From an uncultured Prevotellaceae bacterium (GTDB lineage Bacteria; Bacteroidota; Bacteroidia; Bacteroidales; Muribaculaceae): 64,000 nt of DNA. Made by a program: the position numbers and the translations under genes. Below the pieces are notes generated by a model. That model did not search any database. It worked only from the letters and a program-made list of their open reading frames with translations, and was not told the DNA's origin. Positions 53,345 through 62,259 of this stretch are shown here, in pieces; positions within the stretch are counted from its first letter, which is position 1; each line of letters starts with the position of its first letter. The stretch lies in NCBI GenBank assembly GCA_947169265.1, contig CAMVPC010000010.1, forward strand, positions 1 to 64,000, written 5' to 3'.

Positions 53345-54265
53345 TTAACGGGCCTCGGTAACGTAGGCCTGACGGTGGGCTGCCGGAAGACGCTTCATGG
53401 CGTTCACCAGCGCGGTGTAGTCGTCGCTCTGCGCCACGTAGACATAGGTCATCTTGCCGTGGGGCATGGTGGCTGTTTTCACGCGTGCCATGGCCTGGAA
53501 GTCGGCCACCTGTTTAGCGCTGTTGAGGGTGGCAATCACGAGGATATAACGTCCGTCGGCATCGTCGGGCATTCCTTCGTCGAAACGTGGTGCGGCAGGC
53601 TCCTTTTCAACCTCGGTCGCGGTCGCGGTCGTGGCCGGCGCGGTGATAGCGGGCAAAGCGAGCGAGGCTTTCTCCACATCGTCGCCCATGGGCACGTGCG
53701 TGGTGAGCACGAGACCCAGACACACCAGCAACGCAATGGAAGCGGCCCAGCGCAAGGACTTGCGCACAAGCGACACACGCCGTTGTCCGCGTTCGCGTTG
53801 CCGCTCGCCGGCGGCAAAAGCGTCGATGGCCGCCTGCTCTCGCTCGAGTTGCGACAACGTCTTGAACACAATGGCACGCAGGCCGTAGCTGTCGCTCAAA
53901 GCGAGCTGCGAGGCAAACGGGGTGAACACCACGCGTCCACCCGCAGCACGGCCGAAGAAGCCGAGGCGCCCCAGCGGCACGACACTGTTCTCATCGAGCT
54001 GCCGGCGCATAGCGGTCACCTGCGTGGAGATTTCGCGCATGGCCTGGTCGTAGGTGAGGCCGTGGCGGCGCACGATGGAATTGGCGATAAGGCCATCGTT
54101 GTGGTCAACTTGCGCGTTAAAGGTGAAGTATCTTTGCGCGGGCGTCACGCGGCCCCGGTCAAAACGCGGCTCTTGCTGTTGCGCGATGATGGCTCCCCAC
54201 TGAGGGATAACCACGCAGTCATTGCGCATGAGAAGGTACTCGATATGTTCGACGATAGAAATCAC
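53345..54265 (-). CDS. HU-CCDC81-like and SPOR domain protein, 306 aa
   Basis: Residues 1-150 match the bacterial HU-CCDC81 domain pair (MISIVEHIEYLLMRNDCVVIPQWGA; then VVPLGRLGFFGR). A single transmembrane helix follows at about 172-190 (WAASIALLVCLGLVLTTH). Residues 238-304 form a SPOR-type peptidoglycan-binding fold (YILVIATLNSAKQVADFQAM...YVYVAQSDD). Topology therefore puts the HU-like part inside the cell and SPOR outside. It is the last gene after mscS and a TPR gene, 56 bp after the latter. The role is unknown; it may mark division sites or the nucleoid-wall interface. Confidence 0.85.
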   Translation of the reverse strand: MISIVEHIEYLLMRNDCVVIPQWGAIIAQQQEPRFDRGRVTPAQRYFTFNAQVDHNDGLIANSIVRRHGLTYDQAMREISTQVTAMRRQLDENSVVPLGRLGFFGRAAGGRVVFTPFASQLALSDSYGLRAIVFKTLSQLEREQAAIDAFAAGERQRERGQRRVSLVRKSLRWAASIALLVCLGLVLTTHVPMGDDVEKASLALPAITAPATTATATEVEKEPAAPRFDEGMPDDADGRYILVIATLNSAKQVADFQAMARVKTATMPHGKMTYVYVAQSDDYTALVNAMKRLPAAHRQAYVTEAR

Positions 54266-54321
54266 GTTTCAAAATTAGACATAATTTTTGAAACGGCCAA
54301 AAGAAAGTTAAAGTAAAAATT

Positions 54322-55269
54322 TCACTTTACTTCAAGTAATTGTTTAACGGTAGCGCGGTCGATGCCATGTTTTTCAGCGAGTTCGATATCGCGATTCATA
54401 TCGTCAAAATTATATCGCAATTTGTTGAGTTTCGCGCGCAACACATACAGGAATGGGTCGTCGGCGTCGAGTTGCAAGGCGCTGGCGATGTCCTCGCTCG
54501 CCTCGCTCAAGTGGCGCGACGCCAGGTGGCAGTCGGCACGGTTGGCCAGCAGTTGGGCTGTGGCTCCCTCCTTGATAGCGTCGTTATAATGAGAGATGGC
54601 TTTCTCGTAGTTTCCCTTGAGCTTGTGCAGGGTGGCGAGGCCCTGGTGGCCCAGGCCTGATGAGGGGTCGATGCGCAAAATTTTCTCAAAGTCGTCGTTA
54701 GCGCCGGCCGTATCGCCGCCATCGAGCTTGATGAGGCCGCGGTTGTAAAGGGCCTCGGTGTCGAGTGGCTCGAGCAGGAGAATGCGGTCGTAGTCGGCCC
54801 GCGCCTCCTCGGTGCGCCCCACCGCCACGAGCAACACGGCGCGGTTGCGTAGCAGGGTCACGGCGTTAGGTGTCATGTCGAGCGCCATGGTATAGTTCTT
54901 GATGGCCTCGTCGTTTTTACCTTGATAACGCTGCACGGTGGCCAGGTTAGAGAGCAGCAGCGAGTTGTTAGGATTGGCCGGGTCGCTCTCGAGGGCCTTC
55001 ATGATAAAAGCCTCGGCGCCTGCCCAGTCGCGCGCGTCGAGTCTCACCTGCGCCGAGTCGATGAGCGTGAAATACAGCGTGGTTGTATCGATGGGCACGG
55101 TAAGTTCCGTCTTACGTTTTTTTTTCTTGCCTTGCTTTTCTTGTTGCTCTTGACGGATGGCCTTGTCAAAGCCACGGCGCATAATCTCGTCGTTAATCGA
55201 GTTAATCACCTGGGCTTGAGCCACAGCCACAAGAGCCACGGCGAGCATTGTGGTAAGGAAACGTCTCAT
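54322..55269 (-). CDS. secreted TPR protein, 315 aa
   Basis: A signal MRRFLTTMLAVALVAVAQA precedes a basic Lys-rich segment (QGKKKKRKTE) and about five classical TPR motifs, such as GKNDEAIKNYTMALDMTPN and EEARADYDRILLLEPLDTEALYNRG. It presumably acts as a periplasmic scaffold. It overlaps the upstream mscS gene by 4 bp, so the two are translationally coupled. Confidence 0.82.
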   Translation of the reverse strand: MRRFLTTMLAVALVAVAQAQVINSINDEIMRRGFDKAIRQEQQEKQGKKKKRKTELTVPIDTTTLYFTLIDSAQVRLDARDWAGAEAFIMKALESDPANPNNSLLLSNLATVQRYQGKNDEAIKNYTMALDMTPNAVTLLRNRAVLLVAVGRTEEARADYDRILLLEPLDTEALYNRGLIKLDGGDTAGANDDFEKILRIDPSSGLGHQGLATLHKLKGNYEKAISHYNDAIKEGATAQLLANRADCHLASRHLSEASEDIASALQLDADDPFLYVLRAKLNKLRYNFDDMNRDIELAEKHGIDRATVKQLLEVK

Positions 55270-56363
55270 AGCGATTGGTCGGGATTAATGTGTACATCCA
55301 TTTGCGGGAACGGGAAGTGGAGTCCGTGTTGCGGGAATTGCTTGTAGATAGCCTCGTTGACGGCATAGAGCAAGGGCCAGTAGTGGGGCGTGGCGCACCA
55401 GGCGCGCACGAGGATAACCACGGCGCTGTCGGCCATTTCCTCGATTTGAACGCTGGGCGTGCAGTCGATGGGGGCCGCGACAACGGTTGCCGAGGGGACA
55501 TCCACGGCATTTGCCCGTTGCTTTTTTCCCTTGCCGAACCAGCGCAAGTACCACGGGCGCCGACGACTGTCTTCGCCGGCTACTGTGTCGGTAACGTCGT
55601 CGTGCTCATCGCCATGAGCATCGTCGACCATACCGCTGAGCACACGCTCGTCGTCGTGAAGGATGGCCAAGGCCACTTCACGGGCGCGGTCCACGTCGTC
55701 GCCGTAAGCTATCGACACACGCCACTCCAGGCGGCGGTATTTCTCGCGCGAGTAGTTATTGACCACGCCTGTCGAAAGACCGCCGTTGGGCACTACGATG
55801 ATTTCGTTGTTGATGGTGGCGATGATAGTGTGGAATATTTGAATCTCGCGCACATAGCCCTTATAATTCTCAAACTCAATGAAGTCGCCCACCTTGTAAG
55901 GCTTGAGCAGCAGCAAGAGCACACCGCCGGCAAAGTTTTGCAGCGTGCCGCTCAAAGCCATGCCCACCGCCACGCCCGCCGAAGCGAAAATGGCGATAAA
56001 CGAGCTCGTTTCGATGCCCAGCAACCCGATGACGGTCACCACAAGGATAAACATAAAGGTGAAACGGAAGGCGCTCAGCAGGAACGTCATGAGCGAGCGG
56101 TCCACCCGGCGACGCTCCATGACGCCGCGCATGAGATTGTGCAGCTTGCTTATAACAAAGCGCCCCACAGTGAACACCACGATGGCGGCAAGCAAGCGGA
56201 ACGCCAACGACACCACGCCTTGCGAGACGCTTTGGATGACACCGCTCCAGTCAAACTCTTTAATCTCGGTGGCAACCTGCTGCGGTGTGATTACCGGCAC
56301 GCTGTCGCGCACCAGCGAGGGCACGCTGTCGGCCAGGCCGGGAAGTATATCGAGTAAAATCAT
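55266..56363 (-). CDS. MscS-family mechanosensitive channel
   Basis: The ATG giving MILLDILPG was chosen, as the longer frame starts with TTG. Three helices end in the pore-lining segment IAIFASAGVAVGMALSGTLQNFAGG, a hallmark of MscS. The beta domain KVGDFIEFENYKGYVREIQIFHTII and VVPNGGL... follow. A charged insertion of about 60 residues interrupts the C-terminal alpha/beta part. It opens on membrane tension to release solutes. It is the first gene of the mscS-TPR-HU/SPOR group. Confidence 0.9.
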   Translation of the reverse strand: MILLDILPGLADSVPSLVRDSVPVITPQQVATEIKEFDWSGVIQSVSQGVVSLAFRLLAAIVVFTVGRFVISKLHNLMRGVMERRRVDRSLMTFLLSAFRFTFMFILVVTVIGLLGIETSSFIAIFASAGVAVGMALSGTLQNFAGGVLLLLLKPYKVGDFIEFENYKGYVREIQIFHTIIATINNEIIVVPNGGLSTGVVNNYSREKYRRLEWRVSIAYGDDVDRAREVALAILHDDERVLSGMVDDAHGDEHDDVTDTVAGEDSRRRPWYLRWFGKGKKQRANAVDVPSATVVAAPIDCTPSVQIEEMADSAVVILVRAWCATPHYWPLLYAVNEAIYKQFPQHGLHFPFPQMDVHINPDQSL

Positions 56364-56404
56364 ATTTAATATCAACCTGAAAAACGTGTTGCGTTAATTA
56401 GCCG

Positions 56405-56412
56405 CAAAGTTA
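56405..56412 (-). promoter_or_regulatory. -7 box for mscS
   Basis: TAACTTTG on the minus strand, divergent from the trmN6 promoter with which it shares a short T/A-rich block. Confidence 0.45.
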
Positions 56413-56445
56413 CAACTTTTTGCACGATTTTCGGGACTTTTGTAG

Positions 56446-56453
56446 TAACTTTG
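56446..56453 (+). promoter_or_regulatory. -7 box just before trmN6
   Basis: TAACTTTG ends 7 bp before the ATG, so the mRNA would be leaderless or almost so. Confidence 0.5.
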
Positions 56454-56460
56454 CGCCACA

Positions 56461-57174
56461 ATGAAAGAAAAAGTGTTTCGGTTCAAGCGATTCAGCGTGG
56501 CCAACGACCGCGCGCCCATGAAAGTGGGCACCGATGGTGTGCTGCTGGGCGCGTGGTGCACGTGCCGGGGAGCGCGGCGCGTGCTCGACGTGGGCACCGG
56601 CACCGGACTCATCGCCCTCATGGTGGCGCAACGGAATGTCACGGCCCTCATCACGGGCCTCGATATCGACACCGAGGCCACGGCCGAGGCCGCAGCTAAT
56701 TTCGCGTCGTCGCCGTGGGCGAGCCGCTTAACCGCCCGGCACGGCGACTTCCTCGACTTCACGCCCGGCAACGGCGACCCCTACGACCTCATTGTGAGCA
56801 ACCCGCCGTTTTTCACGCAGGACGTGCGTTCGCCCGACAGCCGTCGCGACCTGGCACGCAACGCCTCGTCGCTGCCTTTTGGGCCGATGCTGGGCCGTGC
56901 CGCCACGCTACTCGCTCCCACCGGACGCTTAGCCCTCATCACGCCTGTCGCGGCCCGCGACGCCATTCAGGAGGCCGCGGCGCTGTCGTCGCTCCATGTA
57001 GTGCGCCTCACGCGCGTGTCATCCGTTGAGGGCCGTTCCGCCAAGCGCCTGTTGTGGGAACTATCGCCGCAGCGCGCCGAGATGGAGCGCGCCGACCTGA
57101 TATTACACAACGCCGACGGCTCCCCCACTCCGCCCTATGCCTCTCTCGTGGCCCCCTTCTACCTGCATCTATAG
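56461..57174 (+). CDS. trmN6: tRNA1(Val) adenine37-N6-methyltransferase
   Basis: The 237-aa protein has FRFKRFSVANDRAPMKVGTDGVLLGAW, typical of YfiC/TrmN6. It also has the SAM motif VLDVGTGTGLIALM and the N6-adenine methylation motif IVSNPPFF. It would modify A37 of tRNA-Val. Length and the absence of a separate target domain fit. It begins at the ATG directly after the -7 box. Confidence 0.92.
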   Translation: MKEKVFRFKRFSVANDRAPMKVGTDGVLLGAWCTCRGARRVLDVGTGTGLIALMVAQRNVTALITGLDIDTEATAEAAANFASSPWASRLTARHGDFLDFTPGNGDPYDLIVSNPPFFTQDVRSPDSRRDLARNASSLPFGPMLGRAATLLAPTGRLALITPVAARDAIQEAAALSSLHVVRLTRVSSVEGRSAKRLLWELSPQRAEMERADLILHNADGSPTPPYASLVAPFYLHL

Positions 57175-57196
57175 TGTTTCTCTCGCGAAAGTTTTA

Positions 57197-57204
57197 TAAA
57201 TTTG
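57197..57204 (+). promoter_or_regulatory. -7 box for the carbonic anhydrase gene
   Basis: TAAATTTG followed by CGCCATAATAAA, 37 bp before the ATG; no clear -33 element. Confidence 0.45.
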
Positions 57205-57241
57205 CGCCATAATAAATTCAGTAACTCCAGATTCCTCAGCT

Positions 57242-57784
57242 ATGATTGACCGGATTATCGCTTTCAATAAAGAGTTTGTGGCCTCGAAAGGCTACGAGAA
57301 ATTTATCGCCGACAAGTATCCCGACAAAAAGCTCGCCGTGCTCTCCTGCATGGACACGCGCCTCACCGAACTCTTGCCGGCCGCGTTGGGCCTCAAGAAC
57401 GGCGACGCCAAAATCATCAAGAACGCCGGCGGACTGGTAATCTCGCCCTATGACTCGGCCATGCGTAGCCTCGTGGTGGCCGTTTACGAACTGGGCGTGG
57501 ACCACATCATGGTGGTGGCACACTCGCAATGCGGCGCCTGCCACATGAGCTTCGACCACCTCCACGAGGCCATGAACGCCCGCGGCATCGACGAGGCTAC
57601 GCTCGACGGCGTGAAAAAGAGCGGTGTAGACCTTGAGGCCTGGCTCGAAGGCTTTCGCGACACCGAGGCCTCGGTGCGCGGCACGGTGGCAACCATCAAG
57701 CGACATCCACTCATGCCGCGCGACATCGAGGTGCGCGGTTTCATTATCGACTCGGTTACCGGCAAACTTGACGAAATCGTGTGA
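57242..57784 (+). CDS. beta-class carbonic anhydrase
   Basis: It interconverts CO2 and bicarbonate with a zinc ion held by two Cys and one His. These are Cys36 with Asp38 and Arg40 (SCMDTRL), His94 and Cys97 (AHSQCGAC). The NAGG and the overall 180-aa length match the compact beta class. Cytosolic. It is the first gene of a short run with the conserved 177-aa gene 58 bp downstream. Confidence 0.93.
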   Translation: MIDRIIAFNKEFVASKGYEKFIADKYPDKKLAVLSCMDTRLTELLPAALGLKNGDAKIIKNAGGLVISPYDSAMRSLVVAVYELGVDHIMVVAHSQCGACHMSFDHLHEAMNARGIDEATLDGVKKSGVDLEAWLEGFRDTEASVRGTVATIKRHPLMPRDIEVRGFIIDSVTGKLDEIV

Positions 57785-57842
57785 AGTGCCAAGCATTAAG
57801 TGTTAATTTTCAAACATCTAACATCTAAAAACAAAAAAAATA

Positions 57843-58376
57843 ATGGCCGACCAATTTGAAATCAAACTCTATAACGAGTTGCGCGAGTTCTTACTCGCGC
57901 GCAAGAAAATCGACGAGCGCTTCCCCGAGTGCCCCGACGTGGAGGGAAAATGGCAAGAAATCGCCATCGCCTATCTGCCCGACGCCTTGCGCGAGTATAA
58001 CGAGTATCCCACGGCGGCACTCGGCTGGATGATGTATATAGGCATGGCCGTCGCCAAGTTTTGGGACAGCGACTGGGAAATATACTCCAAAATCCCCGAC
58101 CTCTACGGCCTGCTCAAGAACAAGCGCGGCTATGACCTGATGGACGAATATGTGCGCGAAGACGTGTTGCTGCTGCGCGGCAACGACTACGACGCTTGTG
58201 AGGCGCTCGTGGGCGACTGCGCCGCCCGCACCTATAGTTTCCTGAGCCACCAGGGCATCGAGTCGGGCACACGCGAGGCCTTCGACGCCTTCGTCTCGTG
58301 CCTGCGCCAGCTCTATCTCATGGGCATGGCGGTGCAACTCAAGACGATGGGCTACCACGTCACGAAATTAGAATAA
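57843..58376 (+). CDS. conserved hypothetical protein, 177 aa
   Basis: A soluble, mostly helical sequence (FEIKLYNELREFLLARKK; YPTAALGWMMYIGMAVAKFWDSDWEIYSKIPDLYGLL in parts). It is reminiscent of a conserved Bacteroidota family without assigned function. No signal, metal or catalytic motif is evident. It is located downstream of carbonic anhydrase and upstream of rocD, which has its own promoter. Confidence 0.75.
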   Translation: MADQFEIKLYNELREFLLARKKIDERFPECPDVEGKWQEIAIAYLPDALREYNEYPTAALGWMMYIGMAVAKFWDSDWEIYSKIPDLYGLLKNKRGYDLMDEYVREDVLLLRGNDYDACEALVGDCAARTYSFLSHQGIESGTREAFDAFVSCLRQLYLMGMAVQLKTMGYHVTKLE

Positions 58377-58396
58377 GGTGTAAAAACTTACCGTTT

Positions 58397-58430
58397 TTTG
58401 ATGATTTTCCCAAAAAATGAGTTAAATTTG
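58397..58430 (+). promoter_or_regulatory. promoter of the rocD-pruA operon
   Basis: TTTG-N22-TAAATTTG, 57 bp before the chosen rocD start. Confidence 0.5.
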
Positions 58431-58487
58431 CACAATCCTTTTGAACTCCATAATTTATTCCTATCAATAACCTATAAAACAAATCAC

Positions 58488-59786
58488 ATGGCAACTACCA
58501 AGAAAGCTGAAAAGACTACCGGCAAGCGCAATGCCGGCAAAAAGACTACCGCTAACCAACTCGGCGCCGCCAGCAAACGCTGCATGGCGATGGAAGACCG
58601 CTATGGCGCCCACAACTATCATCCGCTGCCCGTGGTGCTCCACAAGGGCGAAGGCATCTATGTGTGGGACGTCGAGGGCAAAAAGTATTTCGACTTCCTG
58701 TCGTCTTACTCGGCAGTGAACCAAGGGCACTGCCACCCGCGCATCGTCAAGGCGCTCAAAGACCAGGCCGACACGCTGTGCCTCACCTCGCGCGCGTTTT
58801 ACAACGACGTGCTGTGCGAGTACGAGAAATTCATGCATCAGTACTTTGGCTACGACAAAGTGTTGCCCATGAACACCGGCGCCGAGGGTGTCGAGACCGC
58901 GCTCAAGCTGGCCCGTCGCTGGGGTGTGGTGAAAAAAGGTATTCCCAACGACAAAGTGAAGATTATTTGCTGCGAAGGCAACTTCCATGGCCGCACGGTG
59001 ACCATCATCACGATGAGCGACGACCCCAGCTCGTTCGCGCAATATGGCCCGCTCACCCCGGGTTTCATCCGCATTCCTTACAACGACCCCAAGGCGCTCG
59101 AAGAGGCCCTTAACAAGTATGGCGACGAGGTGTGCGCCTTCATCGCCGAGCCCATTCAGGGCGAGGCCGGCGTGTTTGTCCCCGACGATGGTTACCTCAA
59201 GAAATGCTTCGACCTGTGCCACGCCCACAACGTGCTGTTCATCGCCGACGAGGTGCAAACCGGTATCGCCCGCACCGGCAAGATGCTGTGCTCGATGCAC
59301 GACGGCATCCGTCCCGACATCGTCATCCTGGGCAAGGCCCTGGGCGGTGGCGTGCTTCCCGTGTCGGCCTGCCTTGCCGACGACGACATCATGCTCAACG
59401 TGAAGCCTGGCGAGCACGGCTCCACCTTCGGCGGATTCCCGCTGGCAGCCCGCGTGGCCATTGAGGCCCTCAAAGTCGTGAAAGAAGAGAAACTCACGCA
59501 AAATGCCGAGAAGATGGGCAAAATCTTCCGCGAAGGAATCAACAAAATCCACTCGCCGTTTATCGTGCAAGTGCGCGGACGCGGCCTGCTCAACGCCATC
59601 GTCACCACGCCCATCAAGGGAAAGACGGCCTGGGACATCTGCCTCAAGCTGCGCGACAACGGTCTGCTGGCCAAGCCCACCCACGACCACATCATCCGCT
59701 TCGCGCCCCCCTTGTGCATCAACAAGAAGGAAATCCTCGAGGCCGTGGCCATCATCAAGAAAACGTTCGAGGAAATGAGCGAGTAA
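58488..59786 (+). CDS. rocD: ornithine-oxo-acid transaminase
   Basis: It transfers the delta-amino group of ornithine to 2-oxoglutarate, giving glutamate-5-semialdehyde. The ATG of [10 protein letters not shown] was chosen after a long leader. A basic N-terminal tail (about 25 residues) precedes the PLP-dependent class III fold with [32 protein letters not shown] and [14 protein letters not shown]. The PLP lysine is near residue 283 in ILGKALGGG. The pruA gene is 41 bp downstream. Confidence 0.94.
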   Translation: MATTKKAEKTTGKRNAGKKTTANQLGAASKRCMAMEDRYGAHNYHPLPVVLHKGEGIYVWDVEGKKYFDFLSSYSAVNQGHCHPRIVKALKDQADTLCLTSRAFYNDVLCEYEKFMHQYFGYDKVLPMNTGAEGVETALKLARRWGVVKKGIPNDKVKIICCEGNFHGRTVTIITMSDDPSSFAQYGPLTPGFIRIPYNDPKALEEALNKYGDEVCAFIAEPIQGEAGVFVPDDGYLKKCFDLCHAHNVLFIADEVQTGIARTGKMLCSMHDGIRPDIVILGKALGGGVLPVSACLADDDIMLNVKPGEHGSTFGGFPLAARVAIEALKVVKEEKLTQNAEKMGKIFREGINKIHSPFIVQVRGRGLLNAIVTTPIKGKTAWDICLKLRDNGLLAKPTHDHIIRFAPPLCINKKEILEAVAIIKKTFEEMSE

Positions 59787-59827
59787 AGAACCTACCAATT
59801 TCATAACATTTGCATTACTAAAAAAAC

Positions 59828-61453
59828 ATGAACAATTCAATTATCAGCTTCCCCCTGCCCGCCAACGAGCCCGTGAAAGCCTACCTGGCCGGGTCGCCCG
59901 AGCGCGTCGCGCTCGAAAAAGAACTTGAACGCCAAAGCAAGATGGTGGTGGAAATACCTATCATCATCGGCGGTAAAGAGATTCGCACCGGCGACATGGG
60001 CGAGGTCACTTGCCCGCACGACCACAAGCACGTGATTGCCCGCTACCACAAGGTGGGAAAGAAAGAGGTGGAAATGGCCGTCGACGCAGCCATGAAGGCC
60101 TGGAAAGAATGGAGCCGCACTCCCTGGACCACCCGCGCCGCCATCGTCATGAAGATGGCCGAGTTGCTGGCCACCAAGTACCGCCCCATCATGAACGCGG
60201 CCACCATGCTTGGCCAGAGCAAGAACTTCTATCAGGCCGAAATCGACTCGGCATGCGAGACCATCGACTTCTTCCGCTATAACGTGCACTATGCCTCGAA
60301 GATTTACGCCATGCAGCCCAAGGATGGCGCCGGACAACTCAACCACACCGAGTACCGTCCCCTCGAGGGATTCGTACTCGCCGTGACACCGTTCAACTTC
60401 ACGTCAATCGCCTCGAACCTGTGCATGACGCCCGTGCTCATGGGCAACGTGGCTTTGTGGAAACCCTCGACAACCGCACTGCTGAGCAACTACTACCTCA
60501 TGCAACTCTACAAGGAAGCCGGACTACCCGACGGCGTGGTGAACTTCCTGCCCGGTAGCGGCGCCCTCATTGGCGAGGTGGCCACCGCTTCGCGCCACTT
60601 CGCCGGTATCCATTTCACCGGCAGCACCGCCACGTTCAACTCGCTGTGGAACCAAGCCGCCAAGGGTCTGGGAAAATATGTGTCTTACCCCCGCATCGTG
60701 GGCGAGACCGGAGGCAAAGACTTCATCTTCGTGCACCCCAGCGCCGACCCCAAGGCCGTGGCCACGGCAGCCTTCTGCGGTGCCTATGAGTTCCAGGGCC
60801 AAAAGTGCTCGGCCGCCTCACGCATGTACATCCCCAAGAGCTTGTGGGCCGGTGTCCTTGAGGACATGAAAGCCATGGCCGCCGAGGTGAAGATGGGCGA
60901 CGTGACGGACCCCTCCAACTTCATCAACGCCGTTATCGACGAGGCCTCGTTCAACAAGTGCAAGAGCTACATCGAGTATGCACGCGAGGCTAAGGACGCC
61001 GACGTGGTGATGGGCGGCACGTGCAATAACAGCAAGGGCTGGTTTGTCGAGCCCACGGTCATCGAGACCGCCAACCCCCACTTCAAGTCGATGGAAGAAG
61101 AAATCTTCGGCCCGGTGCTCACCGTTTACCCCTACGATGACGAGCAATGGGAAGAAACCGCCAACCTGTGTAACGAGACATCGCCTTACGGCCTCACCGG
61201 CGCCGTCTTTGGCCGCGACCGCATGGCCGTCGAGAAAATCACCGAGATTCTCAGCTACGCGGCTGGCAACTTCTACATCAACGACAAGCCCACGGGAGCC
61301 GTGGTGGGTATGCAACCCTTTGGCGGCGCGCGCGCCAGCGGCACCAACGACAAGGCCGGCGGCGAGTTCAACCTCATTCGCTGGATTATCCCGCGCGTGA
61401 TAAAGGAAACGCTCGTTTCGCCCACCGACTACCGCTACACCTATATGAAATAA
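59828..61453 (+). CDS. pruA: 1-pyrroline-5-carboxylate dehydrogenase
   Basis: It oxidises glutamate-5-semialdehyde to glutamate with NAD+. The 541-aa protein contains VTPFNFTSIASNL (cofactor site), FTGSTATFNSLW, GETGGKDF (catalytic Glu region) and GQKCSAASRMY (nucleophile near residue 327). Together with rocD it completes ornithine catabolism to glutamate. AlkD follows 15 bp later, so it may be co-transcribed. Confidence 0.95.
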   Translation: MNNSIISFPLPANEPVKAYLAGSPERVALEKELERQSKMVVEIPIIIGGKEIRTGDMGEVTCPHDHKHVIARYHKVGKKEVEMAVDAAMKAWKEWSRTPWTTRAAIVMKMAELLATKYRPIMNAATMLGQSKNFYQAEIDSACETIDFFRYNVHYASKIYAMQPKDGAGQLNHTEYRPLEGFVLAVTPFNFTSIASNLCMTPVLMGNVALWKPSTTALLSNYYLMQLYKEAGLPDGVVNFLPGSGALIGEVATASRHFAGIHFTGSTATFNSLWNQAAKGLGKYVSYPRIVGETGGKDFIFVHPSADPKAVATAAFCGAYEFQGQKCSAASRMYIPKSLWAGVLEDMKAMAAEVKMGDVTDPSNFINAVIDEASFNKCKSYIEYAREAKDADVVMGGTCNNSKGWFVEPTVIETANPHFKSMEEEIFGPVLTVYPYDDEQWEETANLCNETSPYGLTGAVFGRDRMAVEKITEILSYAAGNFYINDKPTGAVVGMQPFGGARASGTNDKAGGEFNLIRWIIPRVIKETLVSPTDYRYTYMK

Positions 61454-61468
61454 CGTGTAAATAGCACT

Positions 61469-62257
61469 ATGGCTCACGCCAACGATATCATCAACCGATT
61501 GGAGAGCCTGCGCGATGAGGCGCAGGCTCTCCATCTTATGCGGTTCTTCAAAACGGGACCGGGACAGTATGGCGAGGGCGACCGCTTCCTCGGCATTAAG
61601 GTGCCGGTGACACGCGCCGTCGTCAAGGCCGAGCGCGACTTCCCGCTCGACGAAGTGCCCGCATTGCTGGCTTGCCAATGGCACGAGGTGCGTCTCGCCG
61701 GCTTCTTGCTGCTCGTGGCCGCTCATGGCCGCCTGAGCAAGCCTCGCCTGCTCTGCGACCTCGAAGCCACAAGGGCGCGCGACCGCATCGTGCGTTTATA
61801 CCTCGACCATGCCCACCGCGCCAACAACTGGGACCTCGTCGACCTTTCGGCGCCGGGCATCACGGGGACTTGGATACTGCAACCCACCTTCCTGGGCGGC
61901 GACACGGCCGCGCCGCAACCGCACACCGCGTACAAACTGCAAGTGCTCGACCGTCTTGCCACCACCGATTGCCTGTGGCTACAACGCATCGCCATGGTGA
62001 GCGCCATCACGCCCACGCGCCACGGCACCCCCGACTACTGCCTGCGATATGCCGAGGCTTTGCTACACCATCGCCACGACCTCATGCACAAGGCCGTGGG
62101 GTGGATGTTGCGCGAAATGGGCAAGCACGTAGGCATGGACACCCTGCGCGCTTTCCTCGACCGCCACGCCGCCACGATGCCACGCACCACACTGCGCTAC
62201 GCCATCGAGCACATGGACGCCGACGAGCGCCGCCACTACATGAACCTGCGACCGTAA
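61469..62257 (+). CDS. alkD: DNA alkylation repair protein AlkD
   Basis: The 262-aa HEAT-like helical protein removes N3- and N7-alkylated bases. Typical are FFKTGPGQYGEGDRFLGIKVP near the start, the RANNWDLVDLSAP region, and a C-terminal RHDLMHKAVGWMLREMGKH. The first 65 bases hold a striking perfect inverted repeat. Placement after pruA suggests readthrough rather than functional linkage. Confidence 0.88.
   Translation: MAHANDIINRLESLRDEAQALHLMRFFKTGPGQYGEGDRFLGIKVPVTRAVVKAERDFPLDEVPALLACQWHEVRLAGFLLLVAAHGRLSKPRLLCDLEATRARDRIVRLYLDHAHRANNWDLVDLSAPGITGTWILQPTFLGGDTAAPQPHTAYKLQVLDRLATTDCLWLQRIAMVSAITPTRHGTPDYCLRYAEALLHHRHDLMHKAVGWMLREMGKHVGMDTLRAFLDRHAATMPRTTLRYAIEHMDADERRHYMNLRP
61501..61532. 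repeat. 13-bp perfect inverted repeat inside alkD
   Basis: GGAGAGCCTGCGC / GCGCAGGCTCTCC with a 6-base loop, fully within the coding region 32 bp after the start codon. Confidence 0.8.
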
Positions 62258-62259
62258 GC

